The position numbers were made by a program, and so were the translations under genes. The notes beneath the pieces are model-generated. The model saw nothing but the letters and a program-made list of their open reading frames with translations. It made no database searches and was not told the DNA's origin. DNA of 64,000 nucleotides, taken from contig NC_062215.1 of NCBI RefSeq assembly GCF_902686445.1, forward strand, positions 25,132,750 through 25,196,749. The letters run 5' to 3'. Every line of letters begins with the position of its first letter. The first letter of the stretch is position 1. The stretch is from Sciurus carolinensis (Eukaryota; Chordata; Mammalia; Rodentia; Sciuridae). Below, piece by piece: positions 1 to 10,394 of this stretch.

Positions 1-1
1 G

Positions 2-169
2 GGCTCATGCCCATATGTGGTTGTCGGTCACCAGTCCCACAGTCCAGAGGACTTGAACCCGACCCCCTTGGAGAAGATCTATGGCATATACCGGAAAAAC
101 ACCAACGATCAGATCCAATTCAAACAGGCTCTCCACTACTTCAAGAACCATCTCCAGTGCTTCGAATAA
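2..169 (+). CDS. B4GALNT2: 3'-terminal coding part of a B4GALNT2-like glycosyltransferase (cut by left edge)
   Basis: A reading frame is open from the window edge to a TAA at 167-169 (55 residues). It begins GSCPYVVVGH and ends HYFKNHLQCFE. As I remember human B4GALNT2, its C-terminus has the same landmarks: GSC, then VVV and H, a Y..YR motif, and a final basic stretch with FK..LQC. B4GALNT2 is a type II Golgi enzyme (family GT12) that adds beta-1,4 GalNAc to sialylated chains, making the Sda/Cad antigen. It is the expected plus-strand neighbour of GNGT2. The match is only partial and I place identity at roughly a third, which is low for an orthologue. It could therefore be a diverged paralogue or a decaying copy. 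No upstream exon is visible. Confidence 0.55.
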   Translation, partial: GSCPYVVVGHQSHSPEDLNPTPLEKIYGIYRKNTNDQIQFKQALHYFKNHLQCFE

Positions 170-560
170 AGGTGCAGAGCACAGGCAAAGCTCTAGACTG
201 ACTGGTTGTGGGTATCGAGAACAATGGAACTGGCAGGGCTACCGGAAGGTGGACTCCCAGTGAGATAAATATCAGCGAACCTGCTGGTGGATAGGGCCAG
301 TTGGATGGGTGTCTCAATCAAAGGTTAAGGGTCATTAGAAATGAACCAATCCCTGATCAGGGCAATGGAGACTGCATGAGTAACAATTATTATTTGTATG
401 ATGCCTTCCCTTTTATGAAGCATAGAGTATATCACAATATCACATCTGATTACACACAGAAGAAAATATTGGTTGGTGTCCTCATTCAAGAGGACCATTG
501 CTGGGTCCTTGAGGATTATTTGGTGCAAATCATATGACAATCAGAAACATCACATCTGGG
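170..560 (+). other. Probable 3' flank or 3'UTR of the B4GALNT2-like gene
   Basis: No long reading frame and no clear repeat. AATAAA occurs at 165-170, overlapping the stop codon, and is unlikely to be the real polyadenylation signal. No other convincing signal was seen before the L1-like sequence that begins near 560. Confidence 0.3.
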
Positions 561-785
561 ATGAGTGGGGGAAAAGTTCATTGGATTAGACAAAGGGGAA
601 TAAAGGGAAGGGAGGAGGGATGGGAACAGCAGAGGCAGTAGAATGAATTGGACATACTTTCCTGTGTACACGATCAGTGTAACTCCACATCATGTACAGC
701 CACCAGAATGGGAGTTATACTCCATATAGGTACAATATGTCAAAATACACTCTACTAAAAAGAATGTAAAAAAAGGAAACATCAT
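560..785 (+). mobile_element. L1 3'UTR fragment
   Basis: A G-rich stretch (about 595-635) is followed by text that parallels the L1 3'UTR seen again at 7.15-7.35 kb. Shared landmarks are a 'cagtagaatgaa' start, a 'gtgtacac' segment, 'gttatactcc' and 'gtcaaaat', then an A-rich tail. Confidence 0.55.
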
Positions 786-1672
786 GTCCAGCATCACTGT
801 CTTCCACACATTTTTTTTTTTTTTAATTTGGTCCTATCTTGTAGACTCCAAAAGAGGCAAGTAACCTTGTCTTGAGGAGGTTGTAGCCTGGTTCGGGCAG
901 CAGTGGGCCTGGTGGTTAGGACTAGCCAGAACTGAACTCCTAATAAGATGCACATGGGTGAACCAGCTGGTGGGTAAGGACAGTGAGTGTGTGGAGGTGT
1001 AACTGTGTCATTCATGAGGTATGACCCCCAACTCGACATTGGCAATCAGATGGGTGTTGAATGCTATCCAAGTAGGATACAAGGCCTGAAGTATTCCTGA
1101 GTCAACAAAACCAACTGGACCTTACAGATGGTCATAACCCTGCTTGTACTGGAGACACAAGTGAAACTTCAGTCATTTCTGGTAAATGCTTACATTAGAC
1201 AGAAACAAACTTAACCTCAGCTAACTGTAAGCAGCCAACTAGCATATGATTATGTGAATTGCTAACTTACTCAAACTCTAAATTTTCGTTGTGCCTCAGA
1301 TTTCCTTCCATAATGATAAAATTTACAATAATCTTACTTTGATAAAAGCATTCAGTGATTTGTTCTTTTTAAGTAGATTTAAGATGTCATTCAAGTAATT
1401 TTGACTTTTAAATGTGACATTTGTTCATTGTAAATTCTTTTAATAACTTTGAATATTCTAGAAGAAAAATAATTTCTAGAAACATGGAAAGGAATGCTAA
1501 GTTTTAAATTTCCTAGATTTGCTTCAATTAACCCACGAGGTAAATTCTATAGACTTTGAACATAGTTACACTTAATTTTTTAATTCCTTAATTACTGCTC
1601 AGTGCTGGTCCACAAGGAGATAAGAAACCAAATTAATCGATATATAGCTTCCTTCATCAAGAAAAGTCTTCT
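786..1672. other. Unassigned, becoming AT-rich
   Basis: A T-run lies at about 811-824. No exon, RNA gene or repeat could be supported. Sequence from 1190 onward is strongly AT-rich with scattered stops in all frames. Confidence 0.5.
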
Positions 1673-1800
1673 GGGGCTGGGATTGTGGCTCAGTGGTAGA
1701 GCGCTTGCCTAGCATGTGCAAGGCCATGGGGTTTGATTCTCAGCACTGTATATAAATAAATTAATAAATAAAGGTCCATCAACATCTTAAAAGAAAAATT
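1673..1800 (+). mobile_element. ID SINE (tRNA-derived)
   Basis: It starts 'ggggctgggattgtggctca', retaining the Pol III A-box, with a B-box-like 'gtttgattc' near 1731-1739. It ends in an A/T-rich tail of 'aataaat' units. Confidence 0.9.
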
Positions 1801-2236
1801 GAGACTAAGTTTTTTTTTTAATTAAATATTCCATGAAATAACAGGTTAACTAAGAGTTGAGCTTACAGATGTATGGTGGGGCCCCTTATCAGAGTTTTTG
1901 CTTTCTATGTTTACTCAAAGTCTGAAAATAATTGCTAAGTGCAGTGAGAATATACTTTGCACATTCACTTTTATTATACTATGTCATAACTGTTGTTTTA
2001 TTACTACCTATTATTGTTAATCTTTTACTGAGTTCTTTTTTTGTTAACTTATTAATATAAATTAAACTTCATCATAGATATTTATGTATAAGAAAAAACA
2101 TAGTATATGTAGGATTTGGTACTAACCATGGTTTCTGGCATCCCCTGGGGGTCTTGGAACATATTCGCTGCTAACAAGTTAACCTCGAAGCTTAGACGTA
2201 CAACTGAGCACACTTTGAGTAATCTTGCTTTTGGTT
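1801..2236. other. AT-rich sequence, nothing recognised
   Basis: Low GC and no sustained frame. No SINE or LTR landmarks were seen. Confidence 0.45.
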
Positions 2237-2445
2237 AGGGGTCAGCAAACTTTTTTGTAAGGCACCAGATAATAAATATTTTAGGTTTTCTGAGCCACAT
2301 AAGGTCTCTGTCCTATGTTCTTCTTTTTCAATATAACTCTTTAAAATTTGTGAAATCCATTCTGGGAGCTTAAGGGACCATTCAAAGACAAGCCACAGGT
2401 TGCCTGTGGCCCACGGGCTGTGGTTTGTTACCTTGGACTAGAACT
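2237..2445 (+). mobile_element. hAT-Charlie-type non-autonomous DNA transposon relic
   Basis: It opens with 'gggtcagcaaactttttt' and 'ggcaccagataataaatatt' and closes with 'ggcccacgggctgtggtttg'. These are the two ends of a widespread mammalian MER-type element with inverted termini (GTCAGCAAAC against GTTTG...). The exact subfamily was not assigned. Confidence 0.65.
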
Positions 2446-2707
2446 ATTTTTTAGAGTACAAATTATGTGAAAAATCTTGACTATAAAAATATAATTATGG
2501 ATTTTTCTGAAATGAAAGCAAGGAAGTTAAGCTGTGGAATAAATATGTGATAATTTATGAATTTTACATATGCCCGTACGTGTGTTGTTCTTACTCATCT
2601 AAACATCAATAGCCTATCAACTAACCACCCAGATATGCACAAAAGTAATTAACTTCTATTTCCTACTTTTGATCACCTTAACCACAGATTTAAAATATTT
2701 TGCATTT

Positions 2708-2890
2708 CAGCTGGGCATGGAGGTGACACCTGTAATCCCAGCAACTCAGGAAGGAGGCTGAGGCAGGAGGATCCCAAGTTGAAGGCGAGCCACAGCAATT
2801 TACAGAAACTCTGTCTCAAAAAAAAAAAAAAAAAGCCTGGGTATATGGCTTACTGGGAAGAGTGCCCCTGGGTCCGATCCCCAGTACAGA
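2708..2890 (+). mobile_element. B1-dID dimeric SINE
   Basis: The B1 half is 'cacctgtaatcccagcaact' through 'ctgtctca'. It is joined by an A-run to a worn ID half ('gcctgggtatatggctta') ending 'gatccccagtaca'. Confidence 0.9.
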
Positions 2891-2936
2891 TTTTTTTTTT
2901 TTTCATTTTGCCACAAAGGTAAGAGGATAGAACAAG

Positions 2937-2939
<3 letters not shown>

Positions 2940-2970
<31 letters not shown>

Positions 2971-3165
2971 GTACTGGGGATTGAACTCGGGGGCACTTGA
3001 CCACTGAGCCACATCCCCAGCCCTATTTTGTATTTTATTTAGAGACAGGGTATTGCTGAGTTGCTTAATACCTTACTTTTGCTGAGGCTGGCTTCGAACT
3101 CCTGATCTTCCTGCCTCAGCCTCCGCAGTCGCTGGAATTTCACTGGGATTACGGGAATGTGAGCT
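2940..3165 (-). mobile_element. B1-dID dimeric SINE, reverse orientation
   Basis: A T-run of about 29 bases (the complement of its poly-A tail) leads into 'ggtactggggattgaactcg', then 'agagacagggt' and 'cctgcctcagcctcc'. Confidence 0.9.
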
Positions 3166-3246
3166 TTAATATTTAGAACTAAGGGTGTGGGTTTTCATTT
3201 ATCCCAGGCTTGGTTCCATAATAAACAGTTGCTTACTGATTCCTCA

Positions 3247-3322
3247 CTTGCTGGGGATTAAACCCGGGGCCTTGTGCATGCAAGGTAGGCACTTACCAAC
3301 TGAGTTATATCCCGAGACCAAT
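3247..3322 (-). mobile_element. ID SINE, reverse orientation
   Basis: 'gctggggattaaacccgggg' through 'accaactgagttatatcccg' is the complement of an ID body. Confidence 0.8.
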
Positions 3323-3329
3323 TAGTCAC

Positions 3330-4690
3330 CATCTTGATTTAGGTGGTAACCTTGTGCCCTTTGTGACAATTATAGCTTCTCCAACATCTCCCACCAGGGC
3401 CCTTCGACATGCTGTAACGTATCAGCCTGCTCAGGCACATTTTCTTCTCTATCCCAACATCTAGAACCATTTGCTTCAGCTGATAGGAAGAGTCAAAATG
3501 GAGCTGCGGTGGGGTGTTTGCCTATCCTGTGAATCAGGAACCCCCTCTCCAGGAAGTGATCATCTACCATGAACTGTGTGACTCACTCCCCAGCTCCAGT
3601 GTATATGAAAAGAGAGGCACATGTCTGACCCTGTGTCTGATCAGAATTTGAGTTGAGTCCGAGAAATACCACATCCGGCTCTGTGGGTGGTTGTACTTGA
3701 GACGTTACACCTAGTTGCTACAGAGGTGCCCCTTGGCACTGTGGGGACTGAGGCGCAGAGGTGCCCCTCTGCAGCTAGAGAAGAATCCATCAGCTGTACC
3801 GAGAGCAGCTGAGATGAGGTCTGCCTACCCACTTTTTTGGACTTCATGTAGAGGGATCTTACTGCCCTAGGCTTTTGGAAGATACCACACGCTTTCATTC
3901 CATTTTGCTAACCCTAATTTGAGTTGGTTCCTGTTACAATAATCAGAATGTCCTAAATAACACAACTCAGATTGGCAGAAGCTTCCATGACCTGCGACTG
4001 TAGGACAAAACTCAGAACGGTGGCATGCCTCAGTGATTTCTGCAGTGTTTAGGATGGTCCTAGAAGAGTGACAGACTTTATGCTGAAATTGTCCTCTTTT
4101 AGGGTTTTAATTCTGCTAAGAGTGCCCTGAAATACAAGTTTCCTGGCGGGGCCTATGACTGAGTCTTGCAGGCGGCAAAAGCTGACTCTGCTCTAAGAAA
4201 GTTAGCACCAGCAGAGATAAGGGACTTCACAGGAGAATAATCTGGGCAAAGAGACCAGCCTGCCCATTGCAGTGTCTTAAACATCTTCCACCCAGAAAGA
4301 GGAAAAGCAGGCAAAGAGTACCTGACAGAGGCCATTTAACTGAGCCAATCTGAGGCATCGAAGAATCCCCCTTCACACTAATTCTTGCAATCATGCCAGG
4401 GAGATTTCAGATGTCACTTGGAGTAAAAGGCATAAGTTTCTTAGGAGGGGTAGGAAAGGGGCAAAGGGGACACTCTCAAGGAAGAGAGTGGGTCCTCTCG
4501 AAGTGAAGAGACACAGTGTGCCTCTCTTACCCTCCTGTTTATAGGGGGTCCCAGGAAAGTTTCCAGAGTCCCGCCCAGGTACATCTCTTGAATTTCTACA
4601 GACAGTAGAATGACATCAGACTTTAAAATCCCTACTACCATGACAACTCTAGGCCACTTTGGCCCATGCTGACCAGTTTTAACTAGAACC
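3330..4690. other. Unassigned 1.36 kb, possibly an old LTR in part
   Basis: No exon is supported. The end near 3925-3965 ('cctgttacaataatcagaat') weakly resembles the 3' part of MaLR-type LTRs, and 'gtgtatatgaaaagagagg' at 3600-3618 has a TATA-like look. The evidence is too thin to call an element. Confidence 0.2.
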
Positions 4691-4696
4691 GGTTCT

Positions 4697-4795
4697 GAAC
4701 TAGGGATATAGCTCAGTGGTATAGTGCTTGCCTAGCATGCATGAGTCCCTGGATTTGATCCCCAAGGCCCCCAAAATAAAATAAGTATTAGAACC
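4697..4795 (+). mobile_element. ID SINE
   Basis: 'gatatagctcagtggtatag' through 'ggatttgatcccc', then an A-rich tail. Confidence 0.8.
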
Positions 4796-4799
4796 TGTT

Positions 4800-5650
4800 C
4801 TTACAGATTTTTTATGGCCAGGTAGAATTATTCCTATCTCCCTGACTTTGGGGATCTGGTTTGTGTAAAGGTTGCAGAAGTTCCAAAGTCCCCCGCATTA
4901 GGGTAACTTGTGTTGTTCTTATCAAGCATTTTGAGTCTGCATTTCTTCTGCAGGTAACAGGTAGTTTGCTGAGGAATGTAACACATCCTGCAGGCAGGGC
5001 TGCAGGGAAATTGCTTTTTTAAAGTGAAAGTGTGTGGGAGTCAGCACAGTAGAATTTACAGAATTATTTCCTTAACATATGCTCCCACCAGTCACGTCTG
5101 TCTGTTCCCTACCACTAACTTTTCCCATAATTCAACAGTCTTGGTAGACACACTGTCCGTGTCCAGCTATTAGCAACAGTTTCAGGGTTATTAACATTCC
5201 AAGAGGTCCCTACCCTCCACACTACCTCTTCCACTGAGCCCCATTTCTGTCTAATGGTCTTACAGAGGATTCAAGTTGACATACAGCTCTCTTATTTTTT
5301 TCTTAATCTTTTGCCTGGATGGCTTCAACCTCATATATGTCCATCAGTCTTCCTGCTCCAGTTTCAAACAAGTCTCCATATAAATTCTAATTCTCTCATC
5401 TTTAAATTTCACCGAGATAATTAAAATTGTCATAACATAATTGAGTAATCTGTATAATTGCACATGTCCCCCTTCTGTCCTATTGTGCTTGCAAACATCC
5501 CAGCTTCCAGCAAAGGACATAGATATGCCTTTCTTCATTTTCTACATTTTCCATTATAAATATTTTATCTTTATAGTCTAAAAAGATAACAATTATTTTT
5601 AACAGAGAAAGTGAAAACATTTAGGAAAATAAAATGTGGATGCATGCTTT
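4800..5650. other. Unassigned sequence before the purine tract
   Basis: No gene or clear repeat landmarks. There is mixed T-rich and A-rich text with no frame longer than noise. Confidence 0.4.
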
Positions 5651-5654
5651 ATTG

Positions 5655-5869
5655 AAGAAGGAGGAAGAAGGAGGGAGAAGGAGGAGGAGAAGAAGGAGGA
5701 GGAGAAGAAGGAAGAGGAGGAGGAGGAGGAGGAGAAGGAGAAGGAGGAGAAGGAGGAGAAGGAGAAGGAGAAGGAGGAGAAGGAGGAGAAGGAGAAGGAG
5801 AAGGAGAAGGAGAAGAAGAAGAAGAAGAAGAAGAAGAAGAAGAAGAAGAAGAAGAAGAAGAAGAAGAAG
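5655..5869 (+). repeat. Homopurine GGA/GAA tract ending in (GAA)n
   Basis: An almost unbroken run of A and G of about 215 bases. GGA, GAA and GGAGAA units dominate the first 150 bases. A near-pure GAA triplet run of about 19 units fills roughly 5810-5869, before 'cagaagcagtagc'. The long Arg/Lys/Glu and Ser/Phe reading frames over it are a product of the repeat and do not indicate a protein. Confidence 0.95.
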
Positions 5870-5884
5870 CAGAAGCAGTAGCAG

Positions 5885-6380
5885 CTACCTTTCCCCATCA
5901 AATCCAGGCCCAGAACAGGGGACTGGACAACTGAGGTTGGGCGAGGCAATCCCAGAAGATTTAGAGCGTCCTTTGCCACCAAGCACAAGGAGGCGCTGTT
6001 GGCTTGTCTGGTTCAGACAGGGCTCCAAACGGAAGTAGGGTGATTCATGGCATGTATCACCTGGGTGGTGAGGACACAGAGTAGGCAGATCCTACCCCAG
6101 CTAACTGAGCAACTTGAGAGTGGACAAAGGTAAGTGAATAGGAATTCTTTTAACTATTCAAAGCATTATTTTATCTATCATTCCATCCACAATCCAATTA
6201 CAGGCTTAACAAGAAATTGGGAGAATATCTTATAAAAGTTGTTAATCCTGGCAATTTTCTATCACCAGATGCCATCTCTAGGATGTCATGCACAATGGAT
6301 TTATGCTAAAATAAACTAGCTATGCTGGGGGAACGAAGATTAGAGTTTCTTTTCCTGTTTTCTGTGTTATTTAAAAATTA
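5885..6380. other. Unassigned spacer
   Basis: Non-repetitive text with no splice-bounded exon or RNA gene that I can support. Confidence 0.4.
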
Positions 6381-6504
6381 AGGGCTGGGGTAGAGGCTCA
6401 GTGGTAGAGCGCTTGCCAGCATATGTGAGGCACTGGGTTCGACTCTCAGCACCACATAAAAAAATAAAAAAATATCGTGTCCATCTGCAACTAAAAATAT
6501 TTTT
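6381..6504 (+). mobile_element. ID SINE
   Basis: 'agggctggggtagaggctca' through 'gggttcgactctcagcac', with an A-rich tail that ends 'ctaaaaatatttttaaaaaa', directly abutting the next element. Confidence 0.9.
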
Positions 6505-6609
6505 AAAAAATTAATGTCCCAGTGGCTGGGGAGGCCCAGGCAGGAGGATTGGAGTTCAAAGCCAGCTTCAGCAAAATCAAGGTATGAAGTAACTCAGTGA
6601 GAACCTGTC
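6505..6609 (+). repeat. Left copy of a ~105-bp direct repeat flanking an L1
   Basis: It starts 'aaaaaattaatgtcccagtg', covers part of a B1 half ('caggaggattggagttcaaa') and ends 'gagaacctgtc'. The right copy is at 7355-7465. Confidence 0.85.
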
Positions 6610-7354
6610 ATCTAACTCCAATTAGAATGGCTATTATCAAGAACACAAGTAATAATAATAAATGTTGGCGTGGATGTGGGGGAAAAGGCACACTCATACA
6701 TTGCTAGTGGAGTTGCATATTGGCGCAGCCACTCTGGAAAGCAGTGTGGCGATTCCTCAGAAAGCTTGGAATGGACCCACCATTTGACCCAGCTATCCCA
6801 TTCCTTGGTTTCTAACCAAAGGACTTAAAGTCAGCATACTACAGTGATGCGGCCACATCAATGTTCATAGCAGCTCAATTCACAATAGCTAGATTGTGGA
6901 ACCAACCTAGATGCCCTTCAATTGATGAATGGATAAAGAAACTGTGGTATATATACACAATGGAATATTACTCATCCATAAAGAATAGTAAAATTATGGC
7001 ATTTGCTGGTAAATGGATGAAGTTGGAAAATATCATGTTAACTGAAATAGGCCAAGCCCAAAAAACCAAAGGCTGAATGTTTTCTCTGATAAGTGCATGA
7101 AAATATGTAACAAGGGGGGGTGATGAGGGGAAGAGAAGAATGAAGGAACTTTGGATGGTGTAGAGGAAAAAGGGGTGGGAGGGGGTGGGGATGGAAAAAC
7201 AGTAGAATGAAACAGACAGTATTACCCTACATATATGTATGATTACATGAATGGTGTGAATCTACATTGTGTACAACCATAGATATGAAAAGTTGTACCC
7301 CATTTGTGTACAATGAATCAAAATGTGTCTGTAAAAATAAAAAATATTTTAATT
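6610..7354 (+). mobile_element. 5'-truncated L1: end of ORF2 plus 3'UTR
   Basis: It opens inside ORF2 ('actccaattagaatggctat'). A 71-codon ORF2 remnant at 6861-7076 encodes the conserved L1 ending (motifs WNQPR, SIDEWI, YTMEYYSSIKN). It continues through a G-rich 3'UTR to an A-rich tail at 7331-7360. No reverse transcriptase domain remains, so it is not active. Confidence 0.9.
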
Positions 7355-7465
7355 TAAAAAATTAATTTATGTCCCAGTGGCTGGGGAGGCTGAGGCAGGA
7401 GGATTGAGAGTTCAAAGCCAGCCTCAGCAAAATCAAGACATGAAGTAACTCAGTGAGAACCTGTC
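7355..7465 (+). repeat. Right copy of the ~105-bp direct repeat flanking an L1
   Basis: It repeats 6505-6609 from 'aaaaaattaat', with two extra T bases and a few substitutions, to 'gagaacctgtc'. It then continues into the rest of the B1-dID element, which is absent from the left copy. Confidence 0.85.
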
Positions 7466-7548
7466 TCTAAATAAAATACAAAATAGGGCTGGGGACGTGG
7501 CCCAGTGGTTGAGTGCACCTGAGTTCAATTCCCAGTACCCCCTGAAAT
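7369..7548 (+). mobile_element. B1-dID SINE interrupted by the L1
   Basis: B1 half 'ctggggaggctgaggcagga' to 'cctgtctctaaataaaat', then ID half 'gggctggggacgtggcccag' to 'gagttcaattcccagtacc'. Confidence 0.85.
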
Positions 7549-7549
7549 T

Positions 7550-8035
7550 TAATTAATGTGATGTAAAAGGTCTCTGAACCCCAAAACTGGAAGGCTTCTT
7601 CTTGCTCTTGATTTCCCTGAGTCCCTAAGGAATGATTCAGTGACCCAGATTGGAAAGGCACCAGCCACAGTCAAAGACCAGTAAGCCCTGGAGCCTGCCC
7701 CTAAGAATTCATAGCCCAGCAATGTGGAGAGGGAGGGAGCCTTGTCATTTACACAATTACCTATAACTCCAGTGAGTAATGACAAAAAGTCTAAGGGAGG
7801 TCATCTTTTATGCCACCTGGGGAAGGCACGATGGGGGATTTCAGTAACGATCTCATTTGAGCTGGGCAGATGTTTTCCAAGCTGAGAAAGAAAGAGGAGA
7901 GAATGCAAAGGAAGAACTAGGGCAAGGGAATAGGTAGAAGAGGGAGTGAGGGTCATCTTTACCCTTATACTGCACAGAAAAAAATATGTCTTATATGTTG
8001 TCAAAGGATATAATCCTGACTCTTCAGGATTTCTT
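7550..8035. other. Unassigned spacer
   Basis: No exon or repeat landmark was recognised, and both strands carry only short frames. Confidence 0.4.
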
Positions 8036-8282
8036 TTTTTTTTTTTTCACTTGTTCTTTTTAGTTATACATGAGAGTAGAATCTATTTGGATGTATTTTT
8101 ACAAACATGGAATATATCTTATTCTAATTAGGATCTCAGTCTTCTGGATGTACTCGATGTTGAGATTCACTGTGGTGTATTCATACATGAACATAGGAAA
8201 GTTATGTCAGTCATTCCACTGTCTTTTCTATTTCTGTCCCCCTCCCTTCCCTTCATTCCCCTTTGTCTAATCCACAGAACCT
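8036..8282 (-). mobile_element. L1 3'UTR fragment, reverse orientation
   Basis: A T-run followed by 'tagttatacatgagagtaga', later 'ccctcccttcccttcattcc' and 'ccctttgtctaatcc'. This is the complement of the L1 3'UTR type at 560-785. Confidence 0.6.
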
Positions 8283-8289
8283 CTATTCT

Positions 8290-9380
8290 CCCCCGACGCC
8301 AGGATTTCTACAGTAGCTTCTGAGAAATTAATGGTAATGCACTCTCACTGGTACTCACAGAGGCTTTGTTAGAAAGAAGTAAACACAGGAAAGCTGAGGT
8401 TCAGAGACACAAGACATTCAACTCCAGTCTTAATATAAGGACACTCCTTGCTACAGTTTTTTTTGTTTTTGGAGGGGTTTTTTTGGGGTGGGGTATTCCT
8501 CAGAAGGAAAAATCCTTGATGATTCTTCTGAGAACATAGAAGTTAGAATGTTTTCAATGGATAAAGAAAAACATAAAAGATCCATGTAAATTTACTCCCC
8601 AGAGATAAATATCACCAACAGAGCTTTTTGGATTTGGGCTAACTGGGTTCTTGACTAAAGGTCATAGTAAAGAATTCAGTACATTATGCAGAAAAGGTAT
8701 TTATCAGAAAGACATCAGCTCATACACCAGAGGAAGACTGAAAAAAATGAACTAAAAAAAAAAATGGGCAAGAACTCTGGGGATCCAGGCAGCCAGGAGC
8801 CCATCAGCTAAGGTCAGGATACCAGGCAGTCTCCTAAGGATGCCAACTGTGTTGCCAGGGGACATGGCATGGCTGCCCACGCTGCCCTGGGGACACTGGG
8901 TGCCAGAGCATTCACCACCAGCAGAACAAGTTCTAAAACACGGCTGCCTCTAGGCATCTGTCTCTTAGGATTACAAATCCAGGTAGCTCACACCAAGGAC
9001 ATGCACTTCCACTCGGAGCACCAGAAGCCCAGAGAGTGAGTGTATCTACCTTGGGGCATAGGCCTGCTGTCACCCAGACCCACACAAAGTCAGATTCTTC
9101 CAGAAAGTGAGTCTGATGTCATACAGCAAATACACGGCAGGTGTTCCTTACATATGTGTACAGCTTTTATGTTTTTACATAAGTGGGATTTTATTATATA
9201 CGCTAATCGGTAAATAGATTTTTGGTTTGGTTTGGTTTGTTCAGGCTCGTATGTCTTTCATATGAATACAATAAAATATTCCCTAAAATTCACAGAGTAC
9301 TTATTACATAGGTATTGTCATTATTTACTTTACCAATTGTCACTATACTATAATAAACAAGAGTTGAGAACATCCTCCAA
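8290..9380. other. Unassigned spacer
   Basis: No gene found. There is a GT/T-rich stretch near 8456-8495. Otherwise it is unique-looking sequence without splice-bounded exons. Confidence 0.4.
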
Positions 9381-9383
9381 CGT

Positions 9384-9440
9384 GTACCTGTCGGGTAGTG
9401 TGGAAGAGATGCAACAGCGTGTTGCCTTCTCTGGATTAGT
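9384..9440 (+). repeat. 57-bp direct repeat, left copy
   Basis: It aligns without gaps to 11166-11222, with about 48 of 57 positions identical. The core 'tagtgtggaagagatg' is identical in both, and both end 'tggattagt'. The pair brackets the CpG block and tRNA. Confidence 0.75.
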
Positions 9441-9649
9441 CTGCCAATAGGATCAAGTCCAAAGAGAAACAGATGAGTAGAGAAACAGATGAGTCAAATG
9501 GCACACGAAATTCTACCTGCTGCCAGACTGATCTGCAGAAACACACCTCAGGCAACGTGAAGGAGTCCAGAGGGGGGAGTGTCCTTGTCAACTGATCTTC
9601 TTGTAACCTAGAAGATTCAAGCCAAGTCGCCCATCAGGTGAGCGCTCAT

Positions 9650-9671
9650 GGGGGGGGGGGGGGGGGCGGGG
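9650..9671 (+). repeat. Poly-G run
   Basis: Seventeen consecutive G (9650-9666), then C and GGGG. It can form a G-quadruplex and is prone to length change and sequencing error. Confidence 0.9.
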
Positions 9672-10309
9672 AACGGGCATAAGCTCCAGCGGTCCCACTG
9701 AGAGCCTGGCAGCGCACGCGGAGGTGGAGAAGGCGGCCAAATGCAAACCTTCCCAACTGGATCCTGCTGGAGCGCTACCAGCCCGGGCAGCCAGGCGGGG
9801 CGCACTACTCAAGTCTGCGCTCGCCCATCCCAGGTGCGTTTGGGGCTTGAACCGTCGTCCCACCACGTGCCAGTCCGCTTCCCTCCTCGCTTGGCCAATA
9901 CGCCCTAAGCCCAGGGCTCGCGATGTAAATAAGTAAATAAATGAATAAGTAAACAAGTACGAAGACCAGACTGCGGGTGCCGCTCCTCCTGCCAGGGGCC
10001 GGGGCTGGAGACGGCTTTCTCCCGACCCAGTTCGACCCAGCGTCGCCGCCAACTTGCCGCCTCCGGACTTCTGGGACGCAGGGCCGGATCCCTGAAGGAG
10101 CGCAGGAGAAGCACGGGGAGAAGATGACTTGACTGGACCAAGAACGCCCAGAACTCGAGGGACTTGGAAGGTTTCGCTGCTGCACTTCCAAGGGCGCCTG
10201 GTACTGCCCAGGGCCCTGCGCCTATCGTCTAGGCAGCCGCGCTTGGGAAAAAGCCGCCTAGCGGGCCACGTGGCTTGAGAAGACTGCCGGCCGCCTAAAG
10301 CAGCCAGCA

Positions 10310-10381
10310 GGTCCCATGGTGTAATGGTTAGCACTCTGGACTTTGAATCCAGCGATCCGAGTTCAAATCTCGGTGGGACCT
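10310..10381 (+). tRNA. tRNA-Gln (anticodon TTG)
   Basis: A 72-base gene. The acceptor stem pairs GGTCCCA with TGGGACC and position 10381 is the discriminator T. The anticodon arm CTGGA/TCCAG encloses loop CTTTGAA, with TTG at 10343-10345, which reads CAA codons. The T arm includes 'gttcaaatc' at 10361-10369, which doubles as the internal B box. The A box lies near 10317-10328. All stems appear intact, no intron is present, and CCA is not encoded, as usual in eukaryotes. A tRNA-Gln(TTG) lies in the matching interval of human chromosome 17, to my knowledge, which supports a functional conserved gene. Confidence 0.97.
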
Positions 10382-10390
10382 CACTAAACA

Positions 10391-10394
10391 TTTT
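10391..10394 (+). terminator. Pol III terminator of tRNA-Gln
   Basis: TTTT nine bases after the mature 3' end. This is the first T-run downstream and is at the normal distance. Confidence 0.8.

Noticed and set aside
3330..4690. Possible endogenous retrovirus LTR
   Set aside because: Only weak resemblance at the ends of short stretches. No paired LTR, primer-binding site or retroviral reading frame was found.
5599..6038. Long Arg-rich, Lys/Glu-rich and Ser/Phe-rich frames
   Set aside because: They are translations of the GGA/GAA purine tract on both strands.
6861..7076. 71-codon plus-strand frame as a small gene
   Set aside because: It is the C-terminal remnant of L1 ORF2.
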